Shown here piece after piece: positions 25,791 through 32,919 of a stretch of 32,919 nucleotides of DNA. Numbering within the stretch: position 1 is the stretch's first letter; each line of letters starts with the position of its first letter. The stretch is from Bacteroidota bacterium. Its GTDB lineage: Bacteria > Bacteroidota > Bacteroidia > Chitinophagales > Chitinophagaceae. The notes beneath the pieces are model-generated. The model did no database searches, was not told where the DNA came from, and saw only the letters and a list, made by a program, of their open reading frames with translations. The stretch is from the NCBI GenBank assembly GCA_947462495.1, contig CANHOY010000001.1, positions 1 to 32,919 on the forward strand, read 5' to 3'. The position numbers and the translations under genes were made by a program.

Positions 25791-27275
25791 ATGTCAAAAT
25801 TTATCTTAGCCTTTGATCAAGGTACGACCAGCAGTCGTGCTATGTTATTTGATCACCAGGGGCAAATTCACGCTACTGCACAAAAAGAATTCAAACAAAT
25901 TTTTCCTAAGCCAGGTTGGGTCGAGCATGATCCCTTAGAAATATGGAGTACACAAATGGGGGTAGCTACTGAAGCAATCAGCATGAAAGGATTATCGATA
26001 CAAGATATTGCTGCCATTGGAATTACCAATCAAAGAGAAACCACAGTAGTATGGAATAAAATTACTGGACACCCTGTTTACAATGCAATTGTTTGGCAAG
26101 ATAGACGTACATCTGATTTTTGTGACGAATTAAAAAAACAGGGTAAAGCTGCATTGATTCAAGAAAAAACTGGCTTGGTGATTGATGCTTATTTTTCAGG
26201 TTCAAAAATTAAATGGATTTTAGATAACGTAGCTGGTGCAAGAGATTTAGCCAATAAGGGCGAACTTTTATTTGGCACCATTGATTCCTGGTTGGTTTGG
26301 AAATTAACCAATGGAAAAGTGCATGTAACAGATGTGACCAATGCTTCACGTACTATGCTTTTTAATATACATACTTTACAATGGGATGCAGAATTATTAA
26401 AAATATTAGATGTGCCAGCGAACATGTTGCCAGAAGTAAAAAGTAGCAGTGAAGTATACGGACATACCACACAATTATTTGCTCATCATGAAATTCCTAT
26501 TGCAGGTATTGCAGGAGATCAACAATCTGCCTTGTTTGGACAGATGTGTACTTCGCCTGGTATGGTAAAAAACACTTATGGTACAGGTTGTTTTATGTTA
26601 ATGCACACGGGAGAAAAAGCAGTGAGTTCAAAAAATAATTTAATAACTACCATTGCTTTACAAATGAATGGTCATACCTATTATGCTTTAGAGGGGAGTG
26701 TATTTATTGGAGGTGCGGTGGTGCAATGGTTAAGAGATGGCTTGCATTTAATTAGAAATTCATCTGAGGTAGAGTCATTAGCCAAAGAAGTGGATAGCAC
26801 CGATGGGGTTTATTTAGTACCTGCTTTTGCAGGACTAGGGGCGCCCTATTGGAATCAACATGCACGAGGAACTATTGTGGGTATTACAAGAGGAACTACT
26901 TCGGCACATATTGCACGTGCAGCTTTAGAAAGTATTGCCTTTCAAAGTTATGATTTATTAAAAGCAATGGAAGCCGATTCGGGCATTCCTATTGCTGAAT
27001 TAAGAGTAGATGGAGGAGCCACCCATAATAATTTACTCATGCAGTTTCAATCTGAAATTGTGAACACTAAAGTAATTCGTCCAACCATGGTGGAAACTAC
27101 TGCACTCGGTGCTGCTTACTTAGCAGGCTTAGCAGTTGGTTTTTGGAAAGACATAGAGGAGTTAAGATCAAAATGGCAAATAGATCAAATATTTGAGCCT
27201 ACTGTAAAAAAGGAGCAAAGATCAGAGTGTATTCAAGGTTGGGAAAGAGCTATTAAAGCAACGAATAATTGGTAA
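25791..27275 (+). CDS. glpK: Glycerol kinase
   Basis: 494 residues from the ATG at 25791 ([11 protein letters not shown]); the frame extends back to a TTG with no conserved residues. It phosphorylates glycerol to glycerol-3-phosphate with ATP. The FGGY-kinase signatures are present: FDQGTTSSR (about 8-16), [86 protein letters not shown] and [15 protein letters not shown]. glpF follows after 72 bases, an uptake-phosphorylation pair. No glpD is in the window. Confidence 0.97.
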   Translation: MSKFILAFDQGTTSSRAMLFDHQGQIHATAQKEFKQIFPKPGWVEHDPLEIWSTQMGVATEAISMKGLSIQDIAAIGITNQRETTVVWNKITGHPVYNAIVWQDRRTSDFCDELKKQGKAALIQEKTGLVIDAYFSGSKIKWILDNVAGARDLANKGELLFGTIDSWLVWKLTNGKVHVTDVTNASRTMLFNIHTLQWDAELLKILDVPANMLPEVKSSSEVYGHTTQLFAHHEIPIAGIAGDQQSALFGQMCTSPGMVKNTYGTGCFMLMHTGEKAVSSKNNLITTIALQMNGHTYYALEGSVFIGGAVVQWLRDGLHLIRNSSEVESLAKEVDSTDGVYLVPAFAGLGAPYWNQHARGTIVGITRGTTSAHIARAALESIAFQSYDLLKAMEADSGIPIAELRVDGGATHNNLLMQFQSEIVNTKVIRPTMVETTALGAAYLAGLAVGFWKDIEELRSKWQIDQIFEPTVKKEQRSECIQGWERAIKATNNW

Positions 27276-27347
27276 TTAAAATTTATACTACTTTTTAGAT
27301 TTTTTATGATTTAACTTAATTTATTATTTAACAAAAATAAAAAAAAC

Positions 27348-28058
27348 ATGACACCATTTGTTGCAGAAATACTAGGAACCGCATTGGTAGTAACGATAGG
27401 AGATGGCGTTGTCGCCAATAATATTTTACCTAATACCAAAGGAAACAATGGTGGTTTGGTGACCATTGTACTCGGTTGGGTGATTGCAGTTTTTATTGGT
27501 GTGTATGCTACAAGTAGTATTAGTGGTGGGCACTTAAATCCAGCTGTTACAATTGCACTTGCCAGTGCTGGAAAATTTAGTTGGGCCTTGGTCCCTTCTT
27601 ATATACTAGCGCAAATGTTAGGGGCTATGTTGGGGGCTTTCATAGTTTGGATGATTTATAAAGACCAATTCAATGAGTCCAAAGATCAAGGGGCGCAATT
27701 GGCTGTTTTTGCAACCGGGCCTTCTATTCGTAATTTGCCTCAAAACTTTATAGTAGAAACATTGGCTACCATGGTTTTTTTATTAGGCATATTTTTCTTA
27801 AAGCCTGCCAGTTCCGATTTAGGCGCTTTGTCTGCCTTGCCGGTATCCTTATTGGTGGGTGGAATTGGCTTTGGATTAGGCGGACCTACCGGTTGGGCCA
27901 TCAATCCAGCCAGGGATTTGGGACCTAGAATTATGCACTTTATCCTGCCTATCAAGGGAAAAGGGAGCAGCGATTGGGGTTATGCGGCTGTACCTGTTTT
28001 GGGCCCTATTGTGGGGGGAATTTTAGCTGCTTTTATCTACCTACAATTTTTGCAATAA
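27348..28058 (+). CDS. glpF: Glycerol facilitator (MIP/aquaglyceroporin family)
   Basis: 236 residues with six hydrophobic helices and the two NPA half-helices: GGHLNPAVTIA (NPA at 64-66) and GWAINPARDLGPR (NPA at 186-188). The Asp right after the second NPAR is characteristic of glycerol channels rather than water-only AqpZ. The protein lets glycerol diffuse across the inner membrane, where GlpK traps it. It follows glpK on the same strand. Its 3' end overlaps the TTG of the atpD promoter. Confidence 0.93.
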   Translation: MTPFVAEILGTALVVTIGDGVVANNILPNTKGNNGGLVTIVLGWVIAVFIGVYATSSISGGHLNPAVTIALASAGKFSWALVPSYILAQMLGAMLGAFIVWMIYKDQFNESKDQGAQLAVFATGPSIRNLPQNFIVETLATMVFLLGIFFLKPASSDLGALSALPVSLLVGGIGFGLGGPTGWAINPARDLGPRIMHFILPIKGKGSSDWGYAAVPVLGPIVGGILAAFIYLQFLQ

Positions 28059-28079
28059 AGCTACAATGCCTTACCTTTG
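28050..28079 (+). promoter_or_regulatory. Promoter of atpD
   Basis: TTG (28050-28052, within TTTTTG), a 19-base spacer and TACCTTTG (28072-28079) are a perfect Bacteroidota-type promoter. The start codon is only 18 bases beyond the -7 element, so the leader is very short. Confidence 0.75.
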
Positions 28080-28091
28080 CAACCGAAATAG

Positions 28092-29597
<1,506 letters not shown>

Positions 29598-29627
29598 TTA
29601 TAAATTTCGATTACTTAAACAGCTTTC

Positions 29628-29873
29628 ATGTTATTGGAAATATTAACACCAGAAAAAAAACTATTCAGCGGCGATGTGCAAGGCGTTCAATTGCCTGGCA
29701 TTGATGGTTTATTTGAAGTATTGGATAAGCACGCTCCCTTGGTGAGTGCTTTAGGGGTGGGTCAGGTAAAAGTGTTAAAAAAAGGCATGCCTTCAGAAAT
29801 GTATGCCATTCAAGGTGGTTTTGTTGAAGTGATCAATAATAAAACGACTGTTTTAGTGGAAGGTGTTTTATAA
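29628..29873 (+). CDS. atpC: F-type ATP synthase, F1 subunit epsilon (short form)
   Basis: 81 residues. MLLEILTPEKKLFSGDV, VQLPGIDGLFEVLDKHAPLVSALG and YAIQGGFVEVINNKTTVLVEG form the N-terminal beta-sandwich that contacts gamma and the c-ring. The C-terminal helical hairpin of the E. coli protein (about 139 residues), which inhibits ATP hydrolysis, is absent. This short form is usual in Bacteroidota, so it is not a truncation. A terminator follows. Confidence 0.93.
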   Translation: MLLEILTPEKKLFSGDVQGVQLPGIDGLFEVLDKHAPLVSALGVGQVKVLKKGMPSEMYAIQGGFVEVINNKTTVLVEGVL

Positions 29874-29913
29874 CTTACCCTATCTGTTAAAAAGCCAACA
29901 TTATAAATAATTG

Positions 29914-29946
29914 TCCCGGTTGCCTTAGGTAGCCGGGATTTTTTTT
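29914..29946 (+). terminator. Rho-independent terminator after atpC
   Basis: 29914-29938 fold into an 11-bp stem (TCCCGG...CCGGGA outer part, two G:T wobbles inside) with a TTA loop, followed by a run of T from 29939. It ends the atpD-atpC unit before the histidine kinase gene. Confidence 0.9.
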
Positions 29947-29984
29947 ATATTCACATACCCGTAACCAGGGTTGAAGCTTGTGTT

Positions 29985-31298
29985 ATGAAAAAAACATTTC
30001 CAATTATATTTACTTTAATAGGCTTATCCATTTTGGGTATCTTATTTATACAAATAACTTGGCTGCAGGGCTTGCTCATTTTATCTAAAAATCAATTGTC
30101 TGACAAGTTGAATCAGTCAGGTGTAATGGTTTCTAATGAAATTGCGAGAAAAATGAATAGTGGCTTGTCATTTCATTTTCCTAAAAAAGCATTAGGCTTA
30201 AACGATGATTATCATTTACATAGTTTTGAAGAAAATACTATAGCAGATACCTATAGTCGGGAAGAAATCAATTTAAAAATTAGAATCGCATTAGGAAAGT
30301 ATGGGTTAGGCGATATACATTTTGAGTTTGCTGTAGCGGATAAAAAAGGAAACATTGAGTTAAAGAGTAACAAGTTTGAAGAGGTATTTACGGATGAGGA
30401 GAATAGTTTACAAAGCAGGGTGTCGGTAATACCGCAGGATGTGATAGAGCCATCTGGTCCTTTTGAATCTATCATTATAGTCATGCCTAATGTGAAATTG
30501 TATTTATTACATGCTTTACAGTGGGTGATTGTTGGGGTGGTTTTATTTATATTAGTTGTACTGGCCGCTTTTTTTATTACCATCAGGTCATTATTGTCTC
30601 AAAGGAAGTTGGTAGAAATCAAAAGAGATTTTATCAATAACATGACCCATGAATTAAAAACACCATTGGCAACTATTTCCTTAGCGGTAGATGCATTAAG
30701 AAGTTCTAAAGTAAATACCGATCCAAAATCGGTCGAATACTTTATAAATATTATAAAGGAAGAAAATGTGCGCATGAATAAACATGTAGAAATTATTTTA
30801 CAAGCAGCGCAATTAGATAAAAAAGAAAATGAGTTAACTAAGCAACCCACGGATATACATGACTTAATTCAGGGGGTAGTAGATAGCTTTAAATTGCAGT
30901 TGGAAGGCAAGCCCTCCAATGTGCAAACTATATTAGAAGCCAATCCAGCCATTATTGAAGTGGATGAAGAGCATTTGTTACATGTGTTATCTAATTTAAT
31001 TGACAATGCCATTAAATATGCAAAAGAAACTATTGATATTGTTATTAAAACTAGGTCGGCAAATAATAAAATGTATATTACCATTGAAGACAAAGGCATT
31101 GGAATGAATGCAGATGCGATAAAGCATATTTTTGAAAAATTTTATAGAGCACATTCTGGCAACGTGCACGATGTAAAAGGGTATGGTTTAGGAATGAGTT
31201 ATGTAAAATGGGTCGTCGATTCCCATAAAGGAAATATTCAAGTAAAAAGTGAATTGGGCAAAGGCACTTCCATTGAAGTGGTATTACCTAATAGTTAG
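29985..31298 (+). CDS. Membrane sensor histidine kinase, no adjacent response regulator
   Basis: 437 residues. TM1 is at about 5-30, a periplasmic sensor region of about 140 residues follows, and TM2 is at about 175-202. The dimerisation/phosphoacceptor motif NNMTHELKTPLATISLA has His222, and the HATPase domain has EEHLLHVLSNLIDNAIKYA (N box), EDKGIGMNADAIKHIFEKFY (G1/F) and GYGLGMSYVKWVVDSHKG (G2). The periplasmic domain is not one I recognise, so the signal is unknown. No regulator gene is in the window; the 3' end overlaps queA by 11 bases on the other strand. The partner must be elsewhere. Confidence 0.9.
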   Translation: MKKTFPIIFTLIGLSILGILFIQITWLQGLLILSKNQLSDKLNQSGVMVSNEIARKMNSGLSFHFPKKALGLNDDYHLHSFEENTIADTYSREEINLKIRIALGKYGLGDIHFEFAVADKKGNIELKSNKFEEVFTDEENSLQSRVSVIPQDVIEPSGPFESIIIVMPNVKLYLLHALQWVIVGVVLFILVVLAAFFITIRSLLSQRKLVEIKRDFINNMTHELKTPLATISLAVDALRSSKVNTDPKSVEYFINIIKEENVRMNKHVEIILQAAQLDKKENELTKQPTDIHDLIQGVVDSFKLQLEGKPSNVQTILEANPAIIEVDEEHLLHVLSNLIDNAIKYAKETIDIVIKTRSANNKMYITIEDKGIGMNADAIKHIFEKFYRAHSGNVHDVKGYGLGMSYVKWVVDSHKGNIQVKSELGKGTSIEVVLPNS

Positions 31299-32643
31299 CC
31301 ATCCAAAACAAGGAGCCATCTCCGTAACTTAAAAAACGGTATTGGTGCTCAATAGCATGCTTGTAAATATTTTTCCATTTATCTCCAGTAATCGCAGCTA
31401 TAATAAGTAATAAGGTAGATTTAGGTTGATGAAAATTAGTAATCAACCCGTTGCATAGTCTAAAGGAATAGCCTGGAACAATCATTAATTTAGTACTGGC
31501 AATTAATTTAGTTAATTTTTTTAATTCCATCCAATCTAATAAAGCGGTTAGAGCTTCTTTTTTAGATATGTTTAATTCATTTAAATCATTGGCGTCCCAT
31601 TGTAGTAGTTTTAAATTAAAGGAGGCTAACTGTTCCAAAGTAGCCGTTTTTTTAAACTGAATTAATTTAACGCCAAACCAATAAAGCGATTCTATAGTAC
31701 GAAGGGAGGTGGTTCCAACTGAAATAACAGGAGCGGCTTTTTGATTATTTTCAAGTTTTTCTTTTTCAAATTCTTTTTGTAAGAAAAATTGAATGACCGA
31801 TTTAGGTACTTCAAAAAACTCTGCGTGCATGGGGTGGTCGCTTATGTTTTCAGTTTTTACAGGTAGAAAAGTTCCCGCCCCAACATGTAAAGTAAGAAAT
31901 TGACTGTCTATTTTTTTTGCAGCCAATGCATTGAATATATTTTCATTAAAATGTAAGCCAGCCGTGGGGGCTGCTACGGATCCTTCTTCTATTGCATAAG
32001 TGGTCTGGTATCGATCTTTGTCTTCAGGGGTGGTGGCCCTTTGAATATAAGGGGGAAGCGGTATGTTTCCAATCTGTTCAATAATTTCAGAAAAATGAAT
32101 ATCCTCCTCCCAAGAAAATTCAATTAAAAATTTTCCGTCTAAAGCTTCAATTTTTTTAGCTTGTATAATTATTTTTTTATCCTGTAGCTGAAAACTTTTT
32201 TCGAGCCAACCATCTTTCCATTTTTTAGCACCGCCCACTAAGCAAATCCATTCTACTTTTTTTGTGGCTTGCATGGCAATGGATACAGGACTATATTTAA
32301 TGCTGGGTTCTAAACAAAAAATTTCTATAATGCTATTGTCATTTTTGTTGGAACTATTCGAATTCGATTCTTTTAAATCACTAGTATTAGAAAAAGCAGT
32401 TTCGGTTTTATTATATTTTTCAAATAAAATTCTTGCTGCAATAACTTTACTATTGTTAAAAATCAAAGTGGATTTTTCTGGAATAAAATCTGCGATATGC
32501 GCATAAGTACTTTCGCCAATTATCTCTTTGTCCCAAACCAATAGCTTACTATCCGATCTATGGGCAGATGGAGTATAGGCTATGCATTGATCTGGTAAAT
32601 CATAATCAAATGCTTGAATAGGTAGGCTAGGACGTTCAATCAT
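31288..32643 (-). CDS. queA: S-adenosylmethionine:tRNA ribosyltransferase-isomerase
   Basis: 451 residues. QueA transfers the ribosyl part of SAM to preQ1 in tRNA, forming epoxyqueuosine in the wobble position of GUN anticodons. Recognisable motifs are FDYDLPDQCIAYTP, HRSDSKLLV, LIFNNSKVIAARI, GNIPLPPYIQR, DRYQTTYA, GSVAAPTAGLHF, LHVGAGTFLPV, MHAEFFEV, VGTTSLRTIES and LITNFHQPKSTLLLI. At about 100 residues more than the E. coli enzyme, it has a Ser/Asn/Lys-rich low-complexity insert near residues 78-106 and a longer region between FFEV and VGTTSLR. The stop (31288-31290) lies inside the 3' end of the kinase gene. TACCTTTA at 32655-32648 lies 4 bases before the ATG. Confidence 0.95.
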   Translation of the reverse strand: MIERPSLPIQAFDYDLPDQCIAYTPSAHRSDSKLLVWDKEIIGESTYAHIADFIPEKSTLIFNNSKVIAARILFEKYNKTETAFSNTSDLKESNSNSSNKNDNSIIEIFCLEPSIKYSPVSIAMQATKKVEWICLVGGAKKWKDGWLEKSFQLQDKKIIIQAKKIEALDGKFLIEFSWEEDIHFSEIIEQIGNIPLPPYIQRATTPEDKDRYQTTYAIEEGSVAAPTAGLHFNENIFNALAAKKIDSQFLTLHVGAGTFLPVKTENISDHPMHAEFFEVPKSVIQFFLQKEFEKEKLENNQKAAPVISVGTTSLRTIESLYWFGVKLIQFKKTATLEQLASFNLKLLQWDANDLNELNISKKEALTALLDWMELKKLTKLIASTKLMIVPGYSFRLCNGLITNFHQPKSTLLLIIAAITGDKWKNIYKHAIEHQYRFLSYGDGSLFWMANY

Positions 32644-32647
32644 GCCC

Positions 32648-32655
32648 TAAAGGTA
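32648..32655 (-). promoter_or_regulatory. Possible -7 element of queA
   Basis: TACCTTTA on the minus strand ends 4 bases from the ATG at 32643, the same close spacing seen for the DUF983 gene. No TTG lies at the expected upstream distance. Confidence 0.35.
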
Positions 32656-32688
32656 CATATTGCCTTGATTTTCATGCTAATTCACCTG

Positions 32689-32868
32689 TTTTTCACATAA
32701 AAAACGCGCTTTTCCACAGCAATACACAACCTCAACATCAATAATTCTTACAAAATGAATGGAATAGCCCTACTGCATTGATTTTCAGCTTGGTTTATTA
32801 CTTGTGGAAAACTAGAACCCCTGTTTTAGCCTTTGAAAGTGGGAAATTGTGTTAATTTGTGTGAACAA
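32689..32868. promoter_or_regulatory. DnaA-box-like sites between queA and mraZ
   Basis: TTTTCCACA occurs at 32710-32718 and, inverted, at 32803-32811 (TGTGGAAAA). Each differs from TTATCCACA at one position. Weaker matches are TTTTTCACA at 32689-32697 and TGTGAACAA at 32860-32868. They could be DnaA sites or another inverted operator; the evidence is motif-level only. Confidence 0.3.
32802..32835 (+). promoter_or_regulatory. Possible promoter of mraZ
   Basis: TTG (32802-32804), 22 bases, then TAGCCTTTG (32827-32835), which is the Bacteroidota -7 pattern with one extra base. The boxes at 32836-32875 begin right after it, so a protein bound there would block initiation. Confidence 0.35.
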
Positions 32869-32875
32869 GTGGTAA
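32836..32875 (+). promoter_or_regulatory. Probable MraZ operator: four GTG boxes at 10-bp spacing
   Basis: AAAGTGGGAA, ATTGTGTTAA, TTTGTGTGAA and CAAGTGGTAA stand head to tail, with GTG at 32839, 32849, 32859 and 32869. MraZ is known to bind tandem repeats with a 10-bp step upstream of its own gene (TGGGN plus a 5-base spacer in E. coli; AAAGTG-type boxes in mollicutes). The last box ends 21 bases before the putative mraZ ATG. Confidence 0.65.
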
Positions 32876-32896
32876 AAATCACTTTAATTATTAACA

Positions 32897-32919
32897 ATGA
32901 CAGGCTTTCACGGAGAATA
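32897..32919 (+). CDS. mraZ: Start of mraZ (transcriptional regulator), cut by the window end
   Basis: ATG at 32897 begins MTGFHGE and stays open to the edge. MraZ proteins usually begin M-x-x-F-x-G-E-Y, and the last two bases (TA) allow Tyr next. Seven codons alone would be weak, but the four 10-bp-spaced boxes just upstream are the expected MraZ autoregulatory site. MraZ is a ring-shaped DNA-binding protein encoded first in the division/cell-wall (dcw) cluster. Confidence 0.6.

Noticed and set aside
29628..29873. Truncated atpC
   Set aside because: Short epsilon subunits with only the beta-sandwich are normal in Bacteroidota, and a proper terminator follows.
32644..32896. Chromosome origin
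   Set aside because: Only imperfect DnaA-like boxes, no AT-rich unwinding block or dnaA/dnaN neighbours; a mraZ regulatory region explains the gap better.

Overview
The window looks like chromosome from a low-GC member of the Bacteroidota, most likely Chitinophagaceae or a close relative. This rests on type IX secretion system (T9SS) genes (gldJ, porU, porV), a T9SS C-terminal sorting domain, an atpD-atpC pair apart from other ATP synthase genes, a very short AtpC, and promoter elements of the Bacteroidota type (TTG, about 19-21 bases, TAnnTTTG). Genus-level placement is inference.

Layout. 1-232 is the 3' end of tatD. 291-14164, all on the minus strand, is a surface/envelope locus. Transcription runs from a small outer-membrane barrel gene (14164) through two proteins sharing an N-terminal domain and a small secreted protein (11393). 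It continues through a frameshifted fibre gene (11156-7378) and a T9SS-sorted Ig-like protein (7357-6437), and ends with a 2013-residue fibre (6332-291). That fibre carries about 75 copies of a 17-residue repeat and a peptidase S74 intramolecular chaperone. The barrel gene and both fibre genes begin with nearly the same leader: a TACCTTT(G/A) promoter element, a small covarying hairpin and a signal peptide starting MGNYIQK.

14165-14665 is non-coding except for tRNA-Ser(GGA). It holds a GC-rich hairpin repeat and a strong terminator. 14666-18353 (minus) is gldJ-ispF-murF followed by a DUF983 gene with its own promoter. Divergent from gldJ, 18468-25745 (plus) carries porU, porV, dut, a DUF4292 lipoprotein and an envC-like gene. 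Then come glpK-glpF (glycerol uptake and phosphorylation), atpD-atpC with a clear promoter and terminator, and a sensor histidine kinase without a visible partner that overlaps queA tail to tail. The last 23 bases read as the start of mraZ, the first gene of the division/cell-wall cluster. They are preceded by four GTG-centred boxes spaced exactly 10 bp, which look like a MraZ operator.

How the parts fit. GldJ, PorU and PorV belong to the T9SS, which would deliver the sorting-domain protein at 6437-7357 to the cell surface. The fibres have a Sec signal peptide but no T9SS sorting domain, lipobox or barrel anchor, so their route to the surface is open. The shared leader suggests that the two fibres and the barrel protein are co-regulated.
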